From assembly GCA_964386535.1 (NCBI GenBank), contig CAYLRY010000011.1, positions 1 through 64,000 of the forward strand: a DNA stretch of 64,000 nucleotides. Reading direction: 5' to 3'. Under the pieces are notes generated by a model. The model ran no database searches and was not told where the DNA came from. It saw nothing but the letters and a program-made list of their open reading frames with translations. A program made the translations under genes and the position numbers. Positions 7,230 to 15,913 of the stretch are shown here, piece by piece; the first letter of the stretch is position 1, and every line of letters starts with the position of its first letter. This DNA comes from CAYLRY01 sp964386535. Lineage in GTDB: Bacteria; Chloroflexota; Dehalococcoidia; Dehalococcoidales; UBA3254.

Positions 7230-9172
7230 TTCTTTTCTACCTGGTCCACTTTTCTTACCCTGATATGAGTTGAAACGGTCCCTTTCCGCCCGTCTCGATA
7301 AGTGACATTGGCCTGCACGGGCACCTGTTCCTTATCCAGGTACATGGCCTGTATCAGGTCCTTATATTTATCTTCTATAAATTCCCGCCTCAGTTTGCGG
7401 GTACGAGTGAGTTCAGCTTCATCCGCATCAAACTCTTTGTGCATGAGGACAAATTTATAAACCCTGGCCTGTTCCGGCAAATAGCCATTTACCCTGATAA
7501 GATCCTGACGTATCAGATCAGCCACCTGATCCTTTTGTGAAAGGTCTACAAAAGTGGTAAAGGGCAGCCGGTGACGTTCAGCCCATTTTCCCACCATGGC
7601 GAAATCAATATTTATGATTGCTGAGACGAAGGACCTATCTTTGCCGCCTACCACCATGGCATCCTTAATATAAGGACTGAAGCGAAGGCGGCCTTCAATA
7701 TATTGAGGGGCGTATTTTGCACCTGAACTCAGGACACCCAGGTGCTCTAACCTGTCGAGAAAGACCAGGTGTCCTTCATCATCTATATTGACTGCGTCAT
7801 TGGTATGACACCAACCGCGGACAAAGGTCTCCGCTGTTTTCTTTTCATTTTTTAAATAGCCGCTGAACATACAATCACTTCTGACCAGCAATTCACCTTC
7901 ATCGGTAAGCCTGACTTCTGTGCCCAATGCCGGGCGTCCGACAGTCTCAAATTTCACCTCGCCCTGACTGTGAGAGGAGATAAAACCTGCCTCAGTGCTA
8001 GCATAGACCTGGCGTAACTCCACGCCCATAGCATGAATTAAACGGAAGGTATCCAGGCTTAATACCGAACTTCCGGTAACAGCGAAACGGACACCGCTTA
8101 ATCCCAGTTTATCTTTCATAGGGCGAAATAGCGTCCAGTAGGCCAGGCTGTGGGCTGCCTGCCAGAAAACATTCGGAATTCGCCCATTAAACTTAATATC
8201 AGCCAGCTTATGCCCCACAGGCATGAACCGGTTATAAAAGAAACGCTTTAAAGGACTGGTGTCAATGATTTTAACGTGAATATCACTGACCAGGCTTTCC
8301 CATTGCCGGGGCCCGTAAATAACAAAATTAGGGCCTACTTCACGGGTATCTTCGGCAATAGTCTCCGGTTCTTCCGGGAAATTCAGTATAGCGCCGGTCA
8401 GCAAATGGGGAATTGTACCGAAATAGCTGTCTCCTACCCAGGCTGCCGGGAAATTGGAAATCAAATTGTCTTTGGCTGTCAGCGGATACCGGGAGACGAA
8501 ACCTCTGGCTGTGGTAATCAGCGCTTGATGCGTGGTAATAGCCCCTTTGGGCAATCCAGTAGTACCTGAAGTGTAATATATGAAAGCAGTATCTGTGCTG
8601 CGGCCCTGGTCTACCCTCTCTTCGAAGAGACCGGGATGAGTTTTTTCGTATTCTCGTCCCAGTTCAATCACTTCGGCAAAACTTATAAGCAGAGGGTCAT
8701 CATAGTTGCGCAGGCCTTTAGGATCCCAGTAAATAATCTTTTTAAGTAAAGGTAGCTCATCTTTAATTTCCAGGAATTTATCCGATTGTTCCTGGTCATT
8801 AACGATAGCGAATCTGGCATCGGAATGGGTGGCGATGTACTTGACTTCAGAGGGGATGCTATCCACAAAAATCCCCGTGGGAATGCCGCCCGCAGACTGT
8901 ACTGCGAACTCCCCCCAGAACCATTCCGGTTCATTATCGCCGATAATACAGACAGTATCTCCTTTTTGTAATCCCAGGCTAATAAGTCCCAGAGAAAAAT
9001 ACTTGACCTGAGTATAATATTCATGCCAAGTAAAACGCTGCCAGATGCCGAACCGCTTCATGCACATGGCAGTTTTTTCACCCCACTTATGGAAATTGCT
9101 GCGGATTATCTGGGGAATAGTCTCCAGCTTTTCTCCCGACTGTTCAATATTGTTTTGGTGCGCCGTATTCAT
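7226..9172 (-). CDS. long-chain acyl-CoA synthetase-like AMP-forming ligase
   Basis: A 648-residue adenylate-forming enzyme of the long-chain fatty-acid-CoA ligase type. The P-loop TSGTTGLPKG is at 201-210, with QVYASTEAG in the A5 region and a C-terminal domain with HLVFLDRLEHLGVLSSGAKYAPQYIE. It would activate a carboxylic acid with ATP and CoA at the membrane face. It is the first gene of the transporter operon and overlaps livH by four bases. The expected lysine-bearing motif near the C-terminus is diverged (AELTRTRKLRREFI), as is usual for long-chain synthetases. The substrate is unknown; two unrelated ligases in one operon is unusual. Confidence 0.88.
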   Translation of the reverse strand: MNTAHQNNIEQSGEKLETIPQIIRSNFHKWGEKTAMCMKRFGIWQRFTWHEYYTQVKYFSLGLISLGLQKGDTVCIIGDNEPEWFWGEFAVQSAGGIPTGIFVDSIPSEVKYIATHSDARFAIVNDQEQSDKFLEIKDELPLLKKIIYWDPKGLRNYDDPLLISFAEVIELGREYEKTHPGLFEERVDQGRSTDTAFIYYTSGTTGLPKGAITTHQALITTARGFVSRYPLTAKDNLISNFPAAWVGDSYFGTIPHLLTGAILNFPEEPETIAEDTREVGPNFVIYGPRQWESLVSDIHVKIIDTSPLKRFFYNRFMPVGHKLADIKFNGRIPNVFWQAAHSLAYWTLFRPMKDKLGLSGVRFAVTGSSVLSLDTFRLIHAMGVELRQVYASTEAGFISSHSQGEVKFETVGRPALGTEVRLTDEGELLVRSDCMFSGYLKNEKKTAETFVRGWCHTNDAVNIDDEGHLVFLDRLEHLGVLSSGAKYAPQYIEGRLRFSPYIKDAMVVGGKDRSFVSAIINIDFAMVGKWAERHRLPFTTFVDLSQKDQVADLIRQDLIRVNGYLPEQARVYKFVLMHKEFDADEAELTRTRKLRREFIEDKYKDLIQAMYLDKEQVPVQANVTYRDGRKGTVSTHIRVRKVDQVEKK

Positions 9173-9209
9173 CTATTCCAGACATATTAACTTTACTTTT
9201 CTATATAAA

Positions 9210-9236
9210 AATACCTCCCCAGCTTGGGGAGGTATT
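9210..9236 (-). terminator. intrinsic terminator in the leader of the ligase-liv operon
   Basis: Read on the minus strand, an 11-bp perfect stem (AATACCTCCCC / GGGGAGGTATT) with a 5-base loop runs directly into a U-rich stretch (ATTTTTATA). It lies only 38 bases upstream of the acyl-CoA ligase start, so it is either the terminator of the lipoprotein gene 350 bases upstream or an attenuator for the operon. Confidence 0.7.
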
Positions 9237-9387
9237 CATAAATAATCCGGTATTAAAATTAAACTACGAATTTATTATGCCAGACCCCAAGCGCATCATG
9301 TGCGCCCGGTAAATGTGAATTCCATCTGCTCAAATATCAGTCTTAACATGGTCCGGCTTCTCTCGCTTATCCTGAAAACAATTTAAT

Positions 9388-9417
9388 AGATTACCATAAT
9401 AAAAAGTACTCTGTCAA
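9388..9417 (-). promoter_or_regulatory. possible sigma70-type promoter for the ligase-liv operon
   Basis: On the minus strand TTGACA (9412-9417) is followed after 18 bases by TAATCT (9388-9393). The -35 is perfect, the -10 is poor. If used, it gives a leader of about 200 bases that contains the terminator hairpin at 9210-9236. Confidence 0.3.
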
Positions 9418-9581
9418 ATACTTTTCCGGGCAATGGGGTTCCCCTTTTATCTTAAACGGCCCCCCTGCATGGAGGTTAATCATTGGAGTCACGATGGAAA
9501 TTGCCCGGGCTTTATTCAGCGGATTTAGTGACTATCTTTGATAGTTGCAATGCATGAGATGCCAGTCAAATTGTAGCCATT

Positions 9582-10304
9582 CTATGGTTTAATTTTTGCC
9601 TGTAAAGAGTCTATCTCAGGATAATAATACAACTTGGCGCCCCAGTATGGATCAGGTCCTGCGGATTTCATAGTGGCAGCCAGCGCCTGCTTTATGGTGG
9701 TGTTTTCTATCCCGAGTTCCTTTAACAGGGTAATTGTAGCGCTGTCAACATAGCTGAGATCGACACTGGCATTCCAGCCTACATAGGCTGAGGCGCCTTT
9801 ATTAACAAAGGCTTTGGCCAGATCATCAATATAAAGAGTTGAGCAACCCATAGTAATGATAAAGGTGTGGTCGAATTTACCTTTCATACTTTGAGTCACA
9901 AAGTCAGATCCGATAGCAAAAACCCAAGGATTGTTTTGATCAATCCTGGCTTTAGCCAGCTTGCCGCTTAACTGTTCCGGGATATGCCGGGTTTCCGAAT
10001 AGCTTTCGCTGGTGAAAATACAGGTTTTGGGGATGGCTTTACCTTCACTGCCCAGGAGACCGGAATGCGCCCTGAAAATGATAACCCGGTAGCCCAGTTC
10101 CGGCAGACCGCGCAGCAGATCCACCGTTACTTCATCTCCCCGGTAATTGTCTACCTTATAACCGTATCCGTTCAGTATCTGGGTAGTCTGTTCGATGAAA
10201 ACCGGATTAGCCTGAAGAGTATATAACTGATCGATGATGGCAGCTTTTGTTTCTATGACCGGGACTGAATGAGAACAGCCGGTTAACATTATCAGTCCAA
10301 CCAC
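9582..10304 (-). CDS. putative lipoprotein with caspase-like His/Cys dyad
   Basis: Not a family I can name with confidence. The called protein is 240 residues starting at GTG with a lipobox LTGC only 10 residues in. RVIIFRAHSG (His 80) and FIITMGCSTLYIDDLAKAFVNKGASAYVGWNASV (Cys 154) give the His...Cys spacing and flanking hydrophobic strands seen in CHAT/C25/caspase-like peptidase folds, so a surface-anchored cysteine peptidase-like protein is a reasonable guess. The signal peptide is oddly short: a run of eight T (coding strand, 10314-10321) sits just upstream, and one extra T would join a full 23-residue lipoprotein signal from an ATG at 10342. The gene may therefore be frameshifted, phase-variable or mis-sequenced. 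Confidence 0.6.
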   Translation of the reverse strand: MVGLIMLTGCSHSVPVIETKAAIIDQLYTLQANPVFIEQTTQILNGYGYKVDNYRGDEVTVDLLRGLPELGYRVIIFRAHSGLLGSEGKAIPKTCIFTSESYSETRHIPEQLSGKLAKARIDQNNPWVFAIGSDFVTQSMKGKFDHTFIITMGCSTLYIDDLAKAFVNKGASAYVGWNASVDLSYVDSATITLLKELGIENTTIKQALAATMKSAGPDPYWGAKLYYYPEIDSLQAKIKP

Positions 10305-10423
10305 AAGAAAAGTAAAAAAAAGAGAAAAGACCCAGCCTGCATACTGTCCGCCGAGGCAGGTAAAAAAAGAAAACCCGTTTTCAGTTCTGCTGCATTTCTC
10401 TGAAGGGAAAGTATTAAATCTAT

Positions 10424-11443
10424 TTAAAGGTTGTTCTTTCGTGCCAATCCTCCCTTCTGGGGGTTGAGCATGCCCGCTTCGCGAAACCAGTTTAAAGTAT
10501 CATTTAGAGTGTCCCGTAATGGGCGGCTGTGATAGCCCAGCTCTGAAGTCGCTCTGTCACAGGCAATATTTTGATTGCAGGTGCTTAATGCCGTAAGAGA
10601 GGCACTGGTATACAGCGGACGTTTTCCTGTCAGCTCGTTAAGAGAGTTCAAAACAGGAGCTCCCGTACGGGCCAGCCAGGTCGGCACCACCAGGCGGGAG
10701 GCAGAGGTACCGGTCAATTCCTCAACCATTTTGGCCATTTCATGTACGGAAGCCCAGTGACCGGCTAAAAGATATTTAGCTCCGCAGGGGGCTTTTTCCT
10801 GAGCACGTATTGCTGCTGCAACTATATCACGTACGTCAACCCAGTTAAACCCACCTTTAACCAGGGCCGGTAATTTCCCCAGGGCCATTAAGATTAATAC
10901 AGCGCCAAAATGAGAAGGTTTAAAATCATATGGACCTATAACTGCAGTGGGGTTGAGAATAACTGCGTCCAGTCCCTGTTCTATACCCTTCCGGACTTCT
11001 CTTTCACCGGCAGCTTTTGAACGGTCATAAGGAGGGCTGCGTGATGCATCCACCAGGGAGCGCATTTCATCTACCGGCGTATCAAAAGGTTCCTGGGACA
11101 TGGCATGTATGGAGCTAAAATGAACCAAGCGGCCTACACCGCATTTTAAACAGGACTCAACCACATGGCGTGTCCCCATAACATTAACAGACTCCAAAAG
11201 CGGCCAGTCATGACCGGAAATTGAAATAGCGGCTGCCAGATGATAGACTACATTCGCCTTAGTCATCAGACTTTCCAGTGATGCCGGATCGCGAATATCT
11301 CCCCTGACTATTTCCACCGGTAGACCATCAAGGCCGGTTTTATCTTTAAATACCAGGACGCGCACGTGATGCTTTTGATCCAGCAACGAGCGTACCAGAT
11401 TGTTCCCGATATGTCCGTTGGCGCCGGTTATTGCGACTATCAT
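10424..11443 (-). CDS. NAD-dependent epimerase/dehydratase (extended SDR)
   Basis: A 339-residue extended short-chain dehydrogenase. The nucleotide loop TGANGHIGNNL is at residues 6-16, Ser 110-111 and the Tyr139-X3-Lys143 pair (YDRSK) form the active site. Text such as NVMGTRHVVESCLKCGVGRLVHFSS and ILNPTAVIGPYDFKPS matches the dihydroflavonol-4-reductase/sugar-epimerase branch. The substrate is not known. There is no strong ribosome binding site before the ATG, and the stop of the ribulose-phosphate epimerase-like gene is 22 bases upstream, so translation is probably coupled to it. Confidence 0.85.
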   Translation of the reverse strand: MIVAITGANGHIGNNLVRSLLDQKHHVRVLVFKDKTGLDGLPVEIVRGDIRDPASLESLMTKANVVYHLAAAISISGHDWPLLESVNVMGTRHVVESCLKCGVGRLVHFSSIHAMSQEPFDTPVDEMRSLVDASRSPPYDRSKAAGEREVRKGIEQGLDAVILNPTAVIGPYDFKPSHFGAVLILMALGKLPALVKGGFNWVDVRDIVAAAIRAQEKAPCGAKYLLAGHWASVHEMAKMVEELTGTSASRLVVPTWLARTGAPVLNSLNELTGKRPLYTSASLTALSTCNQNIACDRATSELGYHSRPLRDTLNDTLNWFREAGMLNPQKGGLARKNNL

Positions 11444-11465
11444 GAAATGCTTTTATATCACTTTT

Positions 11466-12110
11466 TCAGGTATTTGCCAGAGCCAGCAGCCTGCGGTAAG
11501 CCTCGCCCGGTTGGGGCTGTAAAAACACCGCACTGCCGACACAAATATAATTAACCCCAGTTTTAGCTATCTGGGCGATATTGTTTTCTTTAATACCACC
11601 ATCAATGCCTATTTCAAGTTTAGGCCGGACCTGCCTCAGGTCCCTGATTTTGGTTAATACTTCCGGGATAAATCTGGCGCCGTAAAATCCCGGGTTGACC
11701 GAAAGGAAAAGCACGGAATCCAGCATACCGGTTAGAGGTATTATTTTAGCGATAGGCGTTTCAGGATTGACCGCCATCCCTACCTCCATTCCCAATTTCT
11801 GAGCCATAGTGATGACCTGTTCGTGGACAGAGGTGGCTTCGTAGTGAAAAATAGCCCTCGTGGCCCCTGCATTCAGGAAATTTTCCAGTTGTCTTTCCGG
11901 TTTTACCACCATCAGGTGGACTTCCCACTTGATTTTGGTTTTAACCGCCCTTACCTCTTCCGCATTGACGCTGCGTGAAGGTACAAATTTCCCATCCATA
12001 ATATCTATTTGAACGTAGTCCGTAAAGGTCTGAGCCTGGCGAAGCATTTTCTCCAGAGCCTTGGGATCTTCAGTCAGGACCGCGGGGACTACCCGTATAA
12101 GATTGGCCAT
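11466..12110 (-). CDS. rpe: ribulose-phosphate 3-epimerase family protein
   Basis: A 214-residue TIM-barrel protein. It carries IDIMDGKFVPS, VHLMV, the substrate loop SVNPGFYGARFIP and IGIDGGI with the second metal/catalytic Asp, the order expected of ribulose-phosphate 3-epimerase (interconverting ribulose-5-P and xylulose-5-P in the pentose phosphate route). The first motif ends PSRSVNAEEV instead of the common PNxTFGPPV, so it is a divergent member and could act on a related sugar phosphate. The start follows a clear TAGGAGG. It heads a two-gene unit with the SDR epimerase. Confidence 0.75.
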   Translation of the reverse strand: MANLIRVVPAVLTEDPKALEKMLRQAQTFTDYVQIDIMDGKFVPSRSVNAEEVRAVKTKIKWEVHLMVVKPERQLENFLNAGATRAIFHYEATSVHEQVITMAQKLGMEVGMAVNPETPIAKIIPLTGMLDSVLFLSVNPGFYGARFIPEVLTKIRDLRQVRPKLEIGIDGGIKENNIAQIAKTGVNYICVGSAVFLQPQPGEAYRRLLALANT

Positions 12111-12354
12111 TTAACCTCCTACCACCGGTTGGCTGCCACTCTACCAGCCCTTCTCCTGCTGTTGTGGTAATTAATTGGGGGAGAAAAGCTGTTAGACTTT
12201 AGAGCAGCTAACCTGAAACTCATCTTAATATATAATTTAATAACCCGCATTGCAACTTAGAAAAAAATAGTCTGAAATACAGGCTAACTTATTTACTCGT
12301 TTTTGTATGTTTACACATCAATGATTTAACACTATTCGATATTTACCAGGCAAT

Positions 12355-13497
12355 CTATGGTTGCTTTTCAGCCAGCAGAGACCTGACCCATTCGCGTTTG
12401 GTCCACAGGGCGCAGCTACCCGCGGTTTCTGGAGTATGGTCTTTGGCCTCACGGATGGCTTTCAGCAGCGGCGACTTCAAGGCTTCCTTCAACGGTTTAT
12501 CTTTTAAACTGGTATCGGAATACGGGGCGAAGGGGCAGGGTTCCAGATCCCCCTCTGCGCTGACGTGCACAAAACCCCGGCCCGCAGACAGACAGCCGCC
12601 GAAATCCTTTTCATCATCCGGTACAGAAACAAACAAGGCTGAATATTTAGAGCGGAAGGCGGCCATCTTATTAGAGAGGTCTTTTCTCTGTCCATCCGAA
12701 ATCACCCAGTCCTGAGAAATTTCATTAACCGGTGTGTATTCCGCAAAGAGCAGGAAGCGGCAACCAAGTTCATTCAGGTTGGCCACGAACTGATCAGCGG
12801 TAACCACTGGAAAATTGCTTCGCGTAACTGTTATGGAAACGCCAAAAAAGATATCCTGCTTTTTAAGCTTGTTCACAATAACCTGTAGACGCTCATAAAC
12901 CCCATTACCCCGCCGGTTATCGGTGTCTCTGTCATAACCTTCAATGCTGATAAGAGGCACCAGATTTTTCTGGGCTTTAATACGCTCAATCATTTCATCC
13001 GTAATTAACAGGCCATTGGTAAACATCAGGAAAATCACATCTGGAAAATCCCGGGTAATATCCAGAATATCCCCACGTACCAGCGGCTCGCCGCCGGCCA
13101 GCACTATAAAGGAAACTCCAAGGTCCTGACCTTCGCTGATAATGCTGCGTAACTTTGCCTCGCTCATTTCCGCTCTTGAGATATCACGCAAAGCCTGATG
13201 GTAACATCCTTTGCAATGAAGGTTACAGCGGTTGGTGATGCTAAGGATCATAATCGGAGGCACATGCAGACCTTCTTTTTCCCATATATTTCTGATGCGG
13301 GCCGCCTTTTGCTGGTTCCTGACTGTCCGGTAAAAGTAGTAAGCCTGGGCAGGGTTTTTCAGACTGACCCTGACGGCATCTTTAAAGAAAACTCTTAATC
13401 CTTTGTTTAGAAGTTTAATATACAGGTTGTTTTTGGGAGGTGTTGAGATGATCTTATCCGTCTCTTCGTTCATTTCAATAGTGCACAGGTCTGACAT
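12355..13497 (-). CDS. radical SAM protein with SPASM-like C-terminus
   Basis: A 380-residue radical SAM enzyme. The [4Fe-4S]/SAM motif CNLHCKGC lies at residues 91-98, followed by AGGEPLVRGDI and SIEGYDRDTDNRRG, classic for the fold. The C-terminal part has additional cysteines (GGCLSAGRG, EPCPFAPYSD, GSCALW) like a SPASM/twitch domain that holds an auxiliary cluster. Such proteins modify peptides or are maturases, but no precursor peptide is seen nearby, so the substrate is unknown. AAGGAG precedes the ATG. The region just upstream holds the perfect palindrome at 13617-13644. Confidence 0.85.
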   Translation of the reverse strand: MSDLCTIEMNEETDKIISTPPKNNLYIKLLNKGLRVFFKDAVRVSLKNPAQAYYFYRTVRNQQKAARIRNIWEKEGLHVPPIMILSITNRCNLHCKGCYHQALRDISRAEMSEAKLRSIISEGQDLGVSFIVLAGGEPLVRGDILDITRDFPDVIFLMFTNGLLITDEMIERIKAQKNLVPLISIEGYDRDTDNRRGNGVYERLQVIVNKLKKQDIFFGVSITVTRSNFPVVTADQFVANLNELGCRFLLFAEYTPVNEISQDWVISDGQRKDLSNKMAAFRSKYSALFVSVPDDEKDFGGCLSAGRGFVHVSAEGDLEPCPFAPYSDTSLKDKPLKEALKSPLLKAIREAKDHTPETAGSCALWTKREWVRSLLAEKQP

Positions 13498-13616
13498 CTT
13501 ATTTCTCCTTGGCAGGACTATTTGTGTAATTCCAGGTTGCTACTTAGAGTTTACTTCCTAGAATGTTATGCATACACCCTGCCAGAGGATAGATCAAAAT
13601 AGTCGCTGGTGGAGTT

Positions 13617-13644
13617 TTTAAACTGGTCTTTTGACCAGTTTAAA
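13617..13644. promoter_or_regulatory. perfect 12-bp-arm palindrome, operator-like (CTGGTC-N4-GACCAG)
   Basis: Arms TTTAAACTGGTC and GACCAGTTTAAA are exact inverted copies around TTTT. It lies upstream of the radical SAM gene and just past the end of the UPF0210 gene. Neither strand shows a proper U-tract after the stem, so an operator is more likely than a terminator. The same core occurs at 20836 and 21590. Confidence 0.6.
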
Positions 13645-13663
13645 TGAATGCTTTTGTTTGATA

Positions 13664-15031
13664 TCAATTCCTGAAGCTATGCAGAGGAGCGGGGATACGG
13701 CCGCCTCGCTGGATAAAATCCCGGCTGGAAAACCGGTTGACAGGCAGGATGGTAGCTCTGCCCAGAAGCCCACCGAACTCTACCTCCTCACCGGCTTTTT
13801 TACCGCAGACCGGGATGACTCGAACTGAGGTGGTTTTGTTGTTGACCATACCGATGGCTGCTTCATCAGCAATAATGGCGGAAATTGTTTCTTCAGGGGT
13901 ATTGCCCGGGATTGCGATCATGTCCAGTCCTACCGAACAAACGGAGGTCATGGCCTCCAGTTTATCAAAAGAGATAGATCCTTTATTTACGGCCTCGATC
14001 ATACCTGCATCTTCACTGACTGGAATAAAAGCGCCGGAAAGGCCGCCGGCATGGCTGCACGCCATCAGACCTCCTTTTTTGATTGAATCAGTCAACAGGG
14101 CTAAAGCAGCCGTGGTCCCATGCGTGCCGCAGGACTCCAGTCCCATATCCTCCAGAATGTTGGCAATGCTGTCTCCCATCCTCGGGGTAGGCGCCAGAGA
14201 CAGATCGACGATACCGAAAGGTACATTCAGGCGCCGGGCTGCCTCCTGGGCCACCAGTTGACCGGCGCGCGTGATTTTAAAGGACATCCTTTTTATAGTC
14301 TCCGCCAGTTCATCAAAGGACTGACCGCGGGCTCTTCCCACCGCTGACCGGATCACCCCAGGGCCGCTGATGCCCACGTTGATGTTACATTCCCCTTCCC
14401 CAATCCCGGTAAAAGCCCCAGCCATAAACGGGTTGTCCTCTACCGCATTGGTAAAGACCGTCATCTTGGCGCAGCCGACGCTGTTTTGATTTGCGGTCAA
14501 ACGCGCGGTCTCCTTGATGAGGTGGCCCATTTCCCTGATTACGTCCATGTTGAGCCCGGCTTTGGTGGTACCCACATTGACTGAAGCGCAGACCACATCC
14601 GTCCCGGACAGGGCTTCAGGAATGGAGTTGAGCAGCGTGCGGTCACCTTTGGAGCAGCCTTTATGTACCAGGGCGGAGAAGCCGCCGATGAAATCCACGC
14701 CTACCTCTTTGGCGCTGCGGTCCAGTGTTCTGGCAAACTCCAGGTAGCTGGTCTCGTCTGTGGCTCCGGCGATGAAACAGACAGGGGTGACGGCAATCCG
14801 CTTATTAACAATACGGATGCCATATTCCTCTTCGATTTCCTGCCCCACTTTAACCAGGTTACCAGCATAGGCGGTTATCTTGCGGTGTATTTTTTCCCGG
14901 GCTTTTTGACCGTCTGAGTCCGCACAATTAAAAAGGCTGATGCTCATGGTAATGGTACGGATATCCAGGTTTTCGTCCTGGATCATCCGGATGGTCTCCA
15001 GGATGTTTTCCCGGTTGATCAACGGCGTCAT
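13664..15031 (-). CDS. UPF0210 (DUF711) family protein
   Basis: A 455-residue protein of the UPF0210/DUF711 family, which has a pyruvate formate-lyase/ribonucleotide reductase-like fold but no established enzyme activity. Diagnostic stretches are ENLDIRTITMSISL at the N-terminus, GGFSALVHKGCSKGD, SVNVGTTKAGLNMD and the ending SSRDFIQRGGRIPAPLHS. It is cytoplasmic. GGAG precedes the ATG at a good distance. It follows the ACT-domain gene (15498-15229) by about 200 bases in the same direction; this pairing is conserved in many anaerobes and suggests that the ACT protein senses a ligand for it. Confidence 0.88.
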   Translation of the reverse strand: MTPLINRENILETIRMIQDENLDIRTITMSISLFNCADSDGQKAREKIHRKITAYAGNLVKVGQEIEEEYGIRIVNKRIAVTPVCFIAGATDETSYLEFARTLDRSAKEVGVDFIGGFSALVHKGCSKGDRTLLNSIPEALSGTDVVCASVNVGTTKAGLNMDVIREMGHLIKETARLTANQNSVGCAKMTVFTNAVEDNPFMAGAFTGIGEGECNINVGISGPGVIRSAVGRARGQSFDELAETIKRMSFKITRAGQLVAQEAARRLNVPFGIVDLSLAPTPRMGDSIANILEDMGLESCGTHGTTAALALLTDSIKKGGLMACSHAGGLSGAFIPVSEDAGMIEAVNKGSISFDKLEAMTSVCSVGLDMIAIPGNTPEETISAIIADEAAIGMVNNKTTSVRVIPVCGKKAGEEVEFGGLLGRATILPVNRFSSRDFIQRGGRIPAPLHSFRN

Positions 15032-15228
15032 TTTGGTTTACTCCATGTTTCCGCTTAATACTTTATAATAATTCCTGGCTTAGCTATAAAAGGCAGCGGT
15101 TATGTTGTTTGAGCTTAGAGCAGCATCTTACGCAGGAGTGGATTTTGAAAATTACACCTTTTTACACTCCAGTCATAACCGATAACACTCAATTGAAAAC
15201 AGATAGCTTTTACCTTCCACCCTTTTTT

Positions 15229-15498
15229 CTACACCTGATGCATGGCATTAAAAATATCTTCCCGCTGGATCACGATCTGCATACCCAGCTCTTTTCCCTT
15301 AATCTCCAGTTTTTCTTTTATCTCATGAAAAGCGCCTTTAGCATCGGTCATATCCACAATCATGATCATGGCGAAATACTCCTGGAGCAGGGTCTGGCTG
15401 ATATCCAGGATGTTGATACCGGCTGATGCCAGCTCATTACTGACGCCGGCGATAATACCCTTGCGGTCTTTCCCGATCACTGTAATTACAGCGCGCAT
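15229..15498 (-). CDS. ACT domain protein, UPF0237 type
   Basis: An 89-residue protein that is one ACT domain: MRAVITVIGKDRKGIIAGVSNELASAGINILDISQTLLQEYFAMIM. ACT domains bind small ligands such as amino acids as dimers. The ATG at 15498 was chosen because CGAGGA sits 8 bases upstream; a TTG at 15513 would place that site inside the gene. It is the first gene of the pair with UPF0210, driven by the promoter at 15535-15563. Confidence 0.88.
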   Translation of the reverse strand: MRAVITVIGKDRKGIIAGVSNELASAGINILDISQTLLQEYFAMIMIVDMTDAKGAFHEIKEKLEIKGKELGMQIVIQREDIFNAMHQV

Positions 15499-15534
15499 TA
15501 ACAATCCTCGCAAAAAAGAATTTACTTTGACTTA

Positions 15535-15563
15535 AATGTAACCAACACCCGGAACAAAGTCAA
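15535..15563 (-). promoter_or_regulatory. sigma70-type promoter for ACT-UPF0210 genes
   Basis: On the minus strand TTGACT (15558-15563), a 17-base spacer and TACATT (15535-15540). The predicted start near 15528 gives a leader of about 30 bases to the ATG at 15498. Confidence 0.5.
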
Positions 15564-15913
15564 TTACAGGAGTATCGGTCCCACAGTTCAATTTGTTAAG
15601 ATGGTGGTTTTTAATTACATAATTCATGTTTACGAAACTTGGAAATCTGTCCCGAGCAACCCAGACTTACCTTTTTCCGGCCGGATCCGGTCAGTCAGGA
15701 AATCTGCGTTTCACTGTTAAAAATGGCTGGATGAGTCTGAGTATTGACGGTGGATGGTCACAGAGACCTCACGCTTAATTGATGCTATTTGATGGTGGAT
15801 TTTAAACCGCAAGTCTGATTGACATACGTACACGACTGGTCTATACTCTTACAAATTATAATATTTTCCCTTTAATTCACCATTTACTGCAAATAAGAGA
15901 GGAGGGTTACGGC
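15564..15913. other. intergenic stretch upstream of the URO-D gene
   Basis: No coding frame is supported. It holds a weak likeness to the right end of the dispersed palindromic repeats (ATTTGATGGTGGATTTT around 15787-15803) and the strong promoter at 15819-15847. Confidence 0.4.
15819..15847 (+). promoter_or_regulatory. near-consensus sigma70 promoter upstream of URO-D gene
   Basis: TTGACA (15819-15824), an exact 17-base spacer and TATACT (15842-15847). Transcription would start near 15854, giving a leader of about 60 bases to the TTG start at 15914. This is one of the best promoter matches in the window. Confidence 0.75.

Larger units (their letters stand above)
9173..9581. other. 409-bp gene-free leader region
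   Basis: No coding frame is supported. On the minus strand it holds the possible promoter near 9400, a small stem GCGCA-CATGA-TGCGC around 9292-9306, and the terminator at 9210-9236. The order promoter, folded RNA, terminator, start codon would suit attenuation control. The sequence does not match a riboswitch class that I recognise. Confidence 0.4.

Noticed and set aside
13617..13644. Intrinsic terminator for the UPF0210 gene
   Set aside because: The stem is not followed by a U-tract on either strand (ATG/AAAAC), so an operator is preferred.
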